DNA from: Branchiostoma lanceolatum
Lineage: Eukaryota > Chordata > Leptocardii > Amphioxiformes > Branchiostomatidae
Length of the DNA stretch: 64,000 nt
Reading direction: 5' to 3'
Assembly (NCBI RefSeq): GCF_035083965.1
Contig: NC_089740.1
Coordinates: forward strand, 15,781,552-15,845,551
The notes under the pieces were generated by a model. The model was not told the origin of the DNA and did not search any database. It was given only the letters and a program-made list of their open reading frames with translations. Below, one piece after another: positions 1 to 10,800 of the stretch; within the stretch, counting starts at the first letter, position 1; the number at the start of each line of letters is the position of its first letter. The position numbers were made by a program, and so were the translations under genes.

Positions 1-1280
1 TAAAGGCATCCAGAGCATTTGATGAGGTTTGAAGCTTGAATAAAAAAACTCAAATTTCTAGTCATTCCTACACATAGTAAGTTCCAATAACACTATACCA
101 TTAGTAGGCATTACATATCGACAGTAAAGGAGCAAAGATACGATGTCGTTGTGTGGTGAGAACTGATAGAAAATGTAAGACCTAGTAGACTGATCCTGAC
201 TGTCCATCACAATTAACGGTTCCACCAATGACAGAATGACTGCATGTCCGTCAAATATTTGCATTTTTATGTTTTAATTTTGCATTTCTACGTTTTGGCG
301 GAGGTGGTTGTATCGGTCAATTTACACTAGGCACGTGAAACTAAAAGATCACCATGTAGCTTATTTTTGTGCCGCTTTTGAGCACCTTTGATAAGAAATC
401 CGCACACAAATGTGGTAGACAGTGGCATTAAATGTTAATTTCATAGATATTGCAGCAACTGCAATATCTCCAGTTTTTAAGCCTCAGAAAATTCTCTGGA
501 TGCCTTTAAGGACTATTTTGGTAAGATACGTCACGAAGACAGGTGGAAATATGGCCTTCTTCACGAGCATAGTTTATGCACAGACGTCTAGAGCTGCAGC
601 AAATATCGATGTGTGAGCCTCAACTGCCTCAGAAAAAGCAGAGCACACATGCAGTGGAAACTAGATTGCGTGCCGCTTGCTCTAGTGAAAAGACATTTGC
701 GTGATAATAGGCAACAGCTTTGGTTTATGATGAAGATTTTAAGTCGTGAATGAAGCTATAAGACATCCGTTGAGCAATTAAGTGGATTCTACCGTATATA
801 CTATATCAAAGTACCATAATATAATAGATCAGATTGTGCTTGAAGGGGAACAGTGAACGCCCTACCGGGCGTTGCCCTTTAATATAGCCGGGCCTTCCTT
901 ATACCAACTTCAATGACTAAAGACGGGGGGCGACACAAGTTATCTGGAACGCTACTACGGTCACGTGTCTCTGACGTCACGTTCCAGCAGTAGACGGGTC
1001 CTTTCCGTGAACAAGGTTGACGGAGTCAGCCGAACATTTGGGTAAGTCCCAATTCCTTCTTGTGTTGGACGTAAAGTTTAATCCTTAATTCATACTCACC
1101 GACTTAAGTTCAGCCCTGCCGAGCCCCTATCGGGCTGAAACAGAATTGCACCGGATCGGGTGAACCAACCTCGGAGCATGCATGCACAGCAGTTATTACA
1201 ACCAACCGGCTTTGGAAGGTGTGTAATCCGATACCCTCTCGGTCAAGGGTGACAACAACAGCGCTAGCTCCCACACGGTA
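1..1280. other. Non-coding flank, no gene recognised
   Basis: Only short open frames without composition or similarity that I recognise. A small GC hairpin lies near 862-880. Around 960-1047 there is a cluster of promoter-like motifs ending in a good splice donor (separate entry). Confidence 0.5.
960..1047 (+). promoter_or_regulatory. E-box, CRE and splice-donor cluster
   Basis: CACGTG lies at 962-967 and the full palindromic CRE TGACGTCA at 972-979, only a few bases apart. About 60 bases further on the sequence ATTTGGGTAAGT gives a strong donor near 1041. This arrangement would fit a non-coding first exon on the + strand, but no coding continuation is assigned. It could belong to a gene whose other exons are not recognisable here, or be chance. 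Confidence 0.3.
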
Positions 1281-1299
1281 ACCCGGCCTGGGTGACTCA

Positions 1300-1835
1300 G
1301 CGGTTTTCTCATATAAACAGCGGTGCAGAGCGGAGGCGGGGCGGTATGTACTCTTCCCGCGTCTTTATCATGGGGTTGATAGGGGTGGGGAGGACGTCCC
1401 GGGGGTCGGGATGTTCCCCACCCACGGGAAGTCGGTGGAAAAGTGTGGTGCTCTTGTTTTTGGACCATGTTTTCTGGGACCCAGCCAGAATCAGCAGCAA
1501 GACCTTGTGCCTAGCAATCCAAACTTTGCAACCTCTTTATTCTGGGGTTCTTTATGCGTCTGGGAGGTGGGAGATTTCCCCACCCAGGGGAGGTCGGTAC
1601 GTATTCTCCCGTCTTCCTCATTATGGGGTTCTATGGGGGTGGGGAGACGTCCCGAGGGTGGGGGGTGGTGTTCCCCACCCTGGGCAGGTGGTTCCAAGTT
1701 TCCTTCCCGCTCTTTTGATCCTGGGGTTCTATTTGTATCGGGTGGGGAGACAATTCTCCTGGGGTAGTGGTGGCGTTCCCCACCCACGGGATGTCGGTAC
1801 CTAAGCCCTCCCTCTTCTCTATTCTGGGGTTAATG
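1300..1835. repeat. Degenerate tandem repeat, unit about 105-120 nt
   Basis: A G-rich unit containing TGGGGTTCTAT, GTGGGGAGAC, TTCCCCACCC and GGTCGGTAC recurs about four times. GTGGGGA and TCCCCAC within each unit are complementary, so each unit can fold. Overlapping open frames on both strands here reflect repeat composition and have no coding signature. Confidence 0.65.
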
Positions 1836-2429
1836 TTTTATAGTCAAGCCTACACCGGCGACTATTTGCATTTTAAGGGCATTTTGCTAGCCTCCACCAG
1901 GCCCTCTTACGGGCGTATGAATCGTAGGACTCTGCAGAAAAAGGAATGATTAGCCAGTAGAGTCAGTCCACAGTGAAGATCACATTTCGCCCGTTTAGGG
2001 CCTGTGATATGTCGGTACGTTCTTTGATGTCCTGTAATCACTAAATGATCTGAACTCCAAAGCTACTGCCTTTGTTCAGAAAAAGACCAGATTAATTTTA
2101 TTGTCTTTCTTCTTGCCGACATATTTAACGTGACAGACTAACGGAGCCAGCAAGTGAAACCCTGGCGTAGTTAGTCTGGCAGAGACTAGCATTTGGCACT
2201 TGAGGTTGATTCCGGTCACAAAAACTTGTTTTTCACCGTCTGGTTGTGACGATAGCGTTCTCTCTGGGTGAAAGGTCACAGCTCGAACGATATTATGAAA
2301 ACATGCTTCGCAAGTCAAACACTCTAGATCTGTTTGCGTTAAATCCGGTTCTGTGGCGCCATTGCGTCACTCTGCTCTCTGTTCGGGGCATTAGCGGTCA
2401 TTTTCCTGAAGAGTCATCTGAGGACAAGT

Positions 2430-2800
2430 AGGAGAGTGTTTCACCCACAACCGAGAGGTCGCGGGTTTGCCAAAAAAACACCGATTTGCCCCGATGTTGT
2501 TCCTGCACTTTACACGACTTTCCTTACTTCTCTCAGGTGTAAATGAGTACCTAGCCTCGGTTAGGGACGTCCCTCGGATAGGACGTTAAATCTCAGGTAC
2601 CGTGTTTGAGGAGAGCCACACTGATCGAGCACACCACACGTATCGAAAAAAGTTGGGGTCCTTCCCGGTGTGAGTCAGGTTCATAGCCACACAGTTGGGT
2701 AGTAGTCGGCCAACTCAATAACGCCCCCCTCAGTGCTGTACGACAGCGTCCTGTTAAGTAATAACTGACAGCCCAGCTACTAAGATGAGGACTGGGGCTA
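2430..2800 (+). mobile_element. tRNA-derived SINE (degraded copy)
   Basis: The body contains GGTGTAAATGAGTACCTAGC, then GGGACGTCCCTCGGATAGGACGTTAAAT and GGAGAGCCACAC, which are nearly identical to 8945-9035. A T-arm-like stretch (GAGAGGTCGCGGGTTTG) precedes it near 2450. The common body, the tRNA-like head and the dispersed copies identify one SINE family in this window. Confidence 0.6.
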
Positions 2801-3860
2801 TGCATAGAAAAAAAAGGATACTATGCAAGGGTGAAACTATAATCTGGGAAGAAAGGCGCAGTCGAGGCGACGAAGACTGAAAGAACAGTCATATCTACTT
2901 TTTAATCCTTTTCGACACCAACATTACCTAATACATTTTATTGTATACTTAGATGTTTGTTTATAAATGATAGATTTTCTTCCAGTGTTGGTGGAGTTGC
3001 TCATAGCTGCCCGTTTCCCCCAACAGCACATTAGCTTTTTTTGTCTTCCATAAAGTCACCCACAGCTGGGATTGCCACTGACCCAGTTTTTCCTCAAGAA
3101 AATTCAATCAGATTTCACTCAAAACCCCCAGGCATGCCCTTTGGGCCCAAAAAGGGTAGACAGGCCAGGTAGATAGGGCCAGCTTTTTCCGCAAACCCCC
3201 TAATAGCCAACGAGCCGGACATTGAGTAGCTTTTAGTAAAGTGCGCTCAAACATGGCCACAACTACTTTCATATCAATGTAAGCTTCTTATCTAGGAATC
3301 TCTTCCAAAAGTGCCAAGGATATAAGAGGGCTTTCAGAGTTTTCTTAGAAAATCCTAAGAATGCTAGAAAGTGTCCAGAAGTGTCAGTTAATGTGATGAT
3401 ACTTCCCAATTTTTCGCCTTGTGAAATATCTCACATTACTTCAAAACAATCCTTCTAAAAACAGCTCTATAAAACTAAGGTATAGCGCACACTGTCTTCA
3501 CATTGAGGATTGAGAAAGGCCGGCACTGCAACACATCAGAGACGCACTTGCATTAAAGCTGTACAGTTGAAGAATTTGTAACGTCTTGCGCTACTCGTAA
3601 TGTGCCGTAAAGAAAGAAAATCACTGGAGGCCTTTTTAGGCTTTATCAAACACGGATTTCAGATTACTCTGTACACAGACCGAAATCCTTCTCATGCTTC
3701 TATCATGTCCAACTCCCATATCAAGGTTTGAAGCACTCTCCAAGCAGATGAAAATTGTGACTTTCTTATGCTACGGTCCCAACTGCCCGGTGTAGTCCCG
3801 GCCGGGCCCCGGAGCAACAAATTTGTCACGGTGGACTGTCGGGTAAGGGGTGTGTGTGTT
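2801..3860. other. Non-coding stretch with one foldback-element end
   Basis: No gene is recognised. At about 3729 the string CTCCAAGCAGATG appears, the same terminal motif as in the foldback elements at 31.06, 31.53, 51.87 and 62.06 kb. This may be a solo end of that repeat family, running to about 3840. Confidence 0.4.
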
Positions 3861-3861
3861 A

Positions 3862-4200
3862 CCTCTCCACCCTAGTTACTGACGCTCCCCTCCCCAACAC
3901 CTCTCCACCATAGCTACTGATGCCCCCCTCCCCAAACACCTCTCCACCATAATTACTGACGCTCCCCTCCCCAACACCTCACCATCATAGTTACTGATGC
4001 CCCCCTCCCCAAACACCTCTCCACCATAGTTACTGACGCTCCCCTCCCCAACACCTCTCCACCATAATCACTGACGCTCCCCTGCCCAAACACCTCTCCA
4101 CCATGGTTACTGACGCTCCCCTCCCCCAACACCTCTCCAACATAGTTACTGACGCTCCCCTCCCCCAACACCTCTCCACCATAGTTACTGACGCTCCCCT
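3862..4200. repeat. 38-nt minisatellite upstream of SUOX
   Basis: About nine copies of a 38-nt unit (CACCTCTCCACCATAGTTAC followed by TGACGCTCCCCTCCCCAA) run up to the SUOX 5' region. The last unit ends in CTGACGCTCCCCTGTTTGTT. The array abuts the putative promoter and 5' UTR. Confidence 0.85.
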
Positions 4201-4213
4201 GTTTGTTCCAGCG

Positions 4214-4262
4214 AGGTCATCGTGAGGTCAGCCGGTCAGAGGTCAGCAAGATGGCGGCGGCA
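4214..4262 (+). promoter_or_regulatory. SUOX start region: nuclear-receptor half sites and YY1-type site
   Basis: AGGTCA occurs at 4214-4219 and 4225-4230 (direct repeat with 5-nt spacer). CGGTCA-G-AGGTCA at 4233-4245 is a direct repeat with 1-nt spacer. CAAGATGGCGGC (4248-4259) is a consensus YY1-type site that includes the initiator ATG at 4251. YY1 motifs overlapping the start codon are typical of housekeeping and mitochondrial genes. Half-site function (DR5, DR1) is inference from spacing. Confidence 0.5.
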
Positions 4263-4321
4263 CGGTGCGTTCTGACGTGTGGACGTGTTTTTACGCAGTC
4301 AGCAGCCTCTTACAGCACCAG
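4251..4321 (+). CDS. SUOX: SUOX exon 1: presequence
   Basis: Starts at ATG in AAGATGGCGGC; encodes [20 protein letters not shown] and a few more residues, basic and lacking acids as expected for a mitochondrial targeting peptide. Ends AG|GTGAGG, phase 2. No upstream exon is needed because the presequence is complete. Confidence 0.8.
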
Positions 4322-7300
4322 GTGAGGCCGTATAACGCACCTGTTCGCACCTGGGCAGGTGTAGGGTACAGGGAGGATAGTCCGGGGATCTGATCACCTG
4401 TGTGTCAGCTGTTTAAGAGTAACAGGATTTTTCATATTACCTCAAGAAGTTCTCCAGAAAAATTTGCCCAGAAATTCCTTTGGACAATTAGTCCGCAATT
4501 AAGTGTCATGATTTCCCTGGTGCAAATAAGGAAGGGAAACTGTTTTAAGACATTGATTCAAATGTTTCAAAAGCCAAGCTTCTGAGAAACTGGAAGTGAC
4601 AGGTTGAGATATGCTTATCAGTCAAGAAACCGCACAAATATTTACATAAGGCCACAAACTAACGCCGCAGACTTTACATGTCGATTACTGCCTGTCTCGC
4701 CTGTTAAAATGACAAAGAAAAGTTTCGAGTCCAGCAGGCTTAAAAACAACCCTGATGTTATATCTGTATAAAGTTCACCCGTGCTGATGACCTGTTATGG
4801 GGACATGGAGGTAAAGTCCAGGTCACCCTAACCTGCCTGTAGCACACATACCGGGGTGGGTAGTCGGTAGGACATAGTAACCCATAGACAAACATCGACA
4901 CAATCCCACAAACGTCTAGCATTCAGGGGAGAACATCATTTGGTTTTCAAGTGAATCAAAACAGATTTTTTTAAGGATGAGAAGGTTAAAAAACACTGTA
5001 TTTTCTATATTCTAGGGTAGGGAATCTTTTTTTAATCACTCACACTTCCATACTGCAACCACCCCCTCCCTACCCACCCATGCCAGCGCCCAGAGACAGG
5101 GGATAACAACCTGAACTTTGCCCCAGAAAAACTAGGCCAGTGTTGTTTTTAGATTAAACCCAAGATGGATGCCAGCTGAGCTGAGATGTGAAACTTGAAA
5201 GGTTAGATTTGGAGGACTTGTAATTTTCCTGTTGTTGCCATGACGTGAGGAAATTTTGAAGAAATTATACTGTTTTTGGTTAGAACTTCACAACTGCAAC
5301 TAAATTCCCAACTCTGCTTGCGCAGTGTCCAAGGTGAAGACCCCTATAAACCTGTTAACAATTTAAGTCTACACCATCATACTTAACAACATGTCCGAAG
5401 TGTTTTATTCATGTCTCAGAAGCCTTCAACTTTGACATAATACCACAATCCACCAAACTGCTCAGGACCAGCTCAAACTTTGAACTAGCTTATAACAAGT
5501 TATGTTCCTTCGTCCCTCTGTAGGTCAGCAGGGAAAACCCCCCTCTCCCAGAAGTGGACTGTGCTGCAACAGTCGTTACGACAGCATGCGCGGCGCTACA
5601 TCACCAGTCGCACTGTGCATGTGCATTAATGACTATGAACTAGCTTATAACAAGTTATGTTCCTTCGTCCTTATGTAGGTCAGCAGGTAAAACCACCCTG
5701 TCCCAGAAGTGGACCATTCTGCAGAAGACGGTACGACAGCATGCGCGGCGCTACACCACCGGTCCAGCCGGCCGCACGTACGTCTGGCCCGCCACCGCGG
5801 TGGGCGTCGCCTGCGGACTCACGGTCGGAGCCGCTTTCTACCTGAACCAACGAGAGAAACTCGGCGCGAAATCTGCACCGACCTTCGAGCACGACCCGAC
5901 CCCTGGAGGGTTCCGCACGAACTTACCGGAGTTCTCGCTCGAGGAAGTAGGGAAGCATAAAACGAAGGGAGATCGCGTCTGGATCACGTACAAGTCGGGC
6001 GTGTACGACATCACAGAGTTCCTAGAGAGCCACCCTGGTAGGTATTATATGTGTTTTATCCACCGATGTTTGAGTCTGTCGCCTCCCTCCCCTGACTTTG
6101 CACCACAGCTACACGTGTCACTGCTGTAATAGATGCATTCCCAACTGCAAACGTTCCCTGAGAAGTATTTACACATACAAGGATGGCTAATGCAGTACAA
6201 TGCGGTCCCAAAAGTACAGGAGTGTATTCTATTCATGATTGTGTCAACTAAAAGTAACATTGCAACAATTAACATCTATATTCTTAAGAATGTTGTCCTC
6301 CTTCATCCCCCCCCATCATGACCGAAGTGGATTTCCTGATTCAAGCAGCCTCCTTAATCTTTTATTTATTTATTCGTTTGGCATGCATTGTATTTACATG
6401 CCAGGGTTGCCCAACTAGCTTAAGCTATTACAAAGGGCAACCCTGGGAGAAAAAAATAATCAATTACATTTAACATACATAATCATTACATTAAACATAC
6501 ATACAGATCACTACTAGATTAATTAAAAGGTTGGCATTCATATTTACATTATATACACGAATTCTATCGGAATGCCTGCAAGTAATTATAATGTTTACAG
6601 CTAGCTCCGTCGCATGTGTCACATAGAAGTATATACATATATATTAACTTAAACCAAGAACGGGTCTCCGAGGGAGGCCCAAGCTTTTCCTCTGATGGAG
6701 GGTACAGAGGTAGCTGTTCGTGTTTCTGATTCCTTAATCCAACCAGATCACTTTCACTTTCCCCCCCAGGCGGCGCGTCTAAGATCATGCTGGCGGCGGG
6801 CGGTTCCGTGGAGCCGTTCTGGGCGATGTACGCCGTCCACAAGGAGAACCCGGAGGTCTTCGAGCTGCTGGAGCCGCTTCGTATCGGCAACATCAGCCGG
6901 AAGGACCTCATCGAGATGCAGCAGGTTAGTTGGTTGGTTAGTTAGTTAGTTAGTTAGTTAGTAGGTTAGTTAGTTGGTTAGTTAGTTAGAGCCGCTTCGC
7001 ATCGGCAACATCAGCCGGAAGGACCTCATCGAGATGCAGCAGGTTAGTTAGTCAGTTAGTTAGTTAGTTAGTTAGAGCCACTTCGCATCGGCAACATCAG
7101 CAAGAAGGACCTCATCGAGATGCAGCAGGTTAGTTAGTCAGTTAGTTAGTAGGTTAGTAAGTTGGTTAGTTAGTTAGTTAGTTAGAGCCGCTTCGTATCG
7201 GCAACATCAGCAGGAAGGACCTCATCGAGATGCAGCAGGTTAGTTAGTCAGTTAGTTAGTAGGTTAGTAAGTTGGTTAGTTAGTTAGTTAGTTAGAGCCG

Positions 7301-7743
7301 CTTCGTATCGGCAACATCAGCAGGAAGGACCTCATCGAGATGCAGCAGGTTAGTTAGTCAGTTAGTTAGTAGGTTAGTAAGTTGGTTAGTTAGTTAGTTA
7401 GTTAGAGCCGCTTCGTATCGGCAACATCAGCAGGAAGGACCTCATCGAGATGCAGCAGGTTAGTTAGTTAGTTAGTTAGTAGGTTAGTAAGTTGGTTAGT
7501 TAGTTAGTTAGTTAGAGCCGCTTGGTATCGGCAACATCAGCCGGAAGGACCTCATCGAGATGCAGCAGGTTGGTTAGTTAGTTAGTAAGTTAGTTAGTTA
7601 GTTAGTTAGTTAGCTTCGCATCGGCAACATCAGCCGGAAGGACCTCATCGAGATGCAGCAGGTTAGTTAGTTAGTTAGTTAGTTAGAGCCGCTTCGCATT
7701 GGCAACATCAGCCGGAAGGACTTCATCGAGATGCAGCAGGTTG

Positions 7744-7790
<47 letters not shown>

Positions 7791-7817
7791 GGTTGGCTGG
7801 CTGGCTGGCTGGCTGGC

Positions 7818-7880
<63 letters not shown>

Positions 7881-10800
7881 CTAGTTAGAGCCGCTTTGCA
7901 TCGGCAACATCAGCCAGAAGGAAGAATAGTACACACATGTCGTTTCACTAACAGAGTTTCTTATCAAACATACACAGACGAAGAAGGCGGATCCGAACGA
8001 CCCGTTTGCGTCGGAGCCCGGCCGCCATCCCGCGCTGGCGCCCAGCTCCAAGAAACCGTTCAACGCCGAGCCGCCCGCAGAACTGCTGGTGGATAATTAC
8101 ATCACGCCTAACGAGCTTTTCTTCGTTAGGAACCACCTGCCCGTACCTCAGGTGAGTCAAACAGGTGTTCCACAGGGGGGTTACTCAGGTGTACCACAGG
8201 GGGGTTACTCAGGTGTACCACAGGGGGGTTACTCAGGTGTACCACAGGGGGGTTACTCAGGTGTACCACAGGGGGGTTACTCAGGTGTACCACAGGGGGG
8301 TTACTCAGGTGTACCACAGGGGGGTTACTCAGGTGTACCACAGGGGGGGTACTCAGGTGTACCACAGGGGGGGTACTCAGGTGTACCACAGGGGGGTTAC
8401 TCAGGTGTTCCACAGGGCGGTTACTCAGGTGTTCCACAGGGGGGTTACTCAGGTGTACCACAGGGGGGTTACTCAGGTGTACCACAGGGGGGTTACTCAG
8501 GTGTACCACAGGGGGGTTACTCAGGTGTACCACAGGGGGGTTACTCAGGTGTACCACAGGGGGGTTACTCAGGTGTACCACAGGGGGGTTACTCAGGTGT
8601 ACCACAGGGGGGGGTACTCAGGTGTACCACAGGGGGGGTACTCAGGTGTACCACAGGGGGGTTACTCAGGTGTTCCACAGGGGGGTTACTCAGGTGTACC
8701 ACAGGGGGGTTACTCAGGTGTACCACAGGGGGGGTACTCAGGTGTTCCACAGGGGGGTTACTCAGGTGTTCCACAGGGGGGTTACTCAGAACAGCCGTGG
8801 CGTCGGTGTGGCGTAATGGTGAGAGCATAGGGCTGCCACACAACGTGGCCTGAGTTCGATTCTGGCTCTCCCCCAGACATGTCTGGACATGCACCCGACG
8901 TTGTGCCCTTGGGAAAGGCACTTAACACAAAATCCCTCACTTCACTCAGGTGTAAATGAGTACCTAGCTTTGTCTAGGGACGTCCCTCGGATAGGACGTT
9001 AAATGGAGGTCCCGTGTTTGGGGAGAGCCACACCCCGCGCACGTAAAAGAACCCACCACACCTTTCGAAAAAGAGTAAGGGCATGCCCCGGTGTGCGATG
9101 GTCCCAAAACCTACAGTCGGCCGCACATGGGTTCGCCCTTAGTAATAGCCTCTGGCTAGTTGGGTAACCCTGGCAACATGCCGAACCAATGAATAAACAG
9201 CCCAAGTTGCGAATGACGGAAGAGCCTTGAACAATGGCGGACTTATGTAAAAGAAGTGAGGACTTCCAGGCTTTGGGGTATACAGGGCTCGAAATTCATC
9301 TTTGGGAATAGGTGCACTGGTGCACCCAAGTCAAAAAATTGGGTGCACAGAAAGAATTTTGGGTGCACCAGATAAAATAAAGTTTAATGTTCTTCAGAAC
9401 ATAATTACAAGAACTTCAATCTGTAATTCTATAGCTAACTTCAAAATTTCAAACAAATAATTCATTAAATAAAGTACAGCAAAAAGTTATCATGCTGTTT
9501 TTTATATTTACATTTCAAGAATATTCTGTATACTAGTGCACAATAGTACCTTATTGGCTACAAAAAATATTTAGGTGCACCAGTGCACCCACAGTCAAAA
9601 ATTGGGTGCACAGCTCCAATTTTGGGTGCACTGGGTGCACATGCACCCACTATTTCGAGTCCTGGGTATATCTAGCAAAGTATAGTTGACTTTTCAATTT
9701 TAAGTTTAGCCTCCCTTTAAGTTGAAGCTGTGATGTCTTGAGAGATGAGCTGAAACTTTTTTAAAAATTGTTTGTTTCTTTGATTGATTAGTTAATTGAT
9801 TGATTGGCAGGTGGACATGAAGAAGTACGTCTTGACAGTCGGAGGGGAGGGTCTGAAGAAACACTCCTTCACCTTAGATGAACTCAAGGAGAAGTTCAAG
9901 CATCGGAAGATGGTCGCCACGATCCAGTGTGCCGGGAACCGAAGGTCAAACATGATGGAGGTCAGGATACTTGGTTTTTTGTTTTGTTTTTGTGTTTGCT
10001 TGTTAACATCTCCACAAGCAAATAATTTTGGGATTTTTGCTAGACTCCTTTGAAATCTCAACTTAATTATTCTACAACAAACCTTACAACAACAATTGCT
10101 TCTTACTAATTGTACAGAAAGCCTTTCTGACTGTTTCTTTATTGTTTGTTGCTTCTTACTCATTGTACAATATGAGTCTTGTCTTCGAATAGAAATTAGA
10201 ATAGAAAGAAATGCTTCCTAAATCTTTACAGACAAAAACTGTACGTGGTTATGTATTTATAGAAAAGATTGGATTTTGATCCCCTAGCAGCAGTCTTTGG
10301 TATTGCATTAGAATTTCAGTATTTTGTATGATTGACCAGGTGAAGGAGATGAGAAAGATTGCAGCATTCTTTGGAGGTCCTGGCTTCGAATCCTGTCATG
10401 TCACTGATCTTGCACCCTTCGAAAGGCACTTAAAACACTTTCCTCACTCCAACCAGGTGTAAAAATGGGTACCTGACCTTGGTTGGGGAGGTAAAAGGCG
10501 GTGGAAGGAAAGTGATGGGCAACAAACCACTGCCTCAAAAAGGCTATGGGACTACTGTACCTTCTTACCTTGAGGGTTTTTTTTCTATTCAGGTGAAGAA
10601 GATCAAAGGCCTGAGCTGGGGCATCGCGGCCATCAGTAACGCGGAGTGGACCGGCGTGTACCTGAGCGACCTCCTGGCGCACGTTGGGCTGTCGGACCCG
10701 GAGAAACGCGGCGAGCTGAAGCACGTGCAGTTCGAGGGGCTCGACCTGGACCCCGAGAAGGCTCCCTACGGAGGTCTGTTTCTCTCTCTCTCTCTCTCTA

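Noticed and set aside
1292-1804. 170-codon frame near the left edge
   Set aside because: Lies entirely in a degenerate tandem repeat, with open frames on both strands and no domain or splice context.
5521-5630. Alternative SUOX exon 2
   Set aside because: Good acceptor and matching codons, but it runs into TAA, lacks a donor and lacks the cytochrome b5 coding part.
8800-8875. Possible functional tRNA genes here and at 40740-40800
   Set aside because: A and B boxes are present but the cloverleaf is imperfect and each is followed by the same ~200-nt body, so they are SINE heads.
8126-8921. Several long overlapping frames on both strands over the 24-nt repeat
   Set aside because: A stop-free 24-nt unit is open in many frames automatically; only the frame continuing SUOX exon 4 has a coding context.
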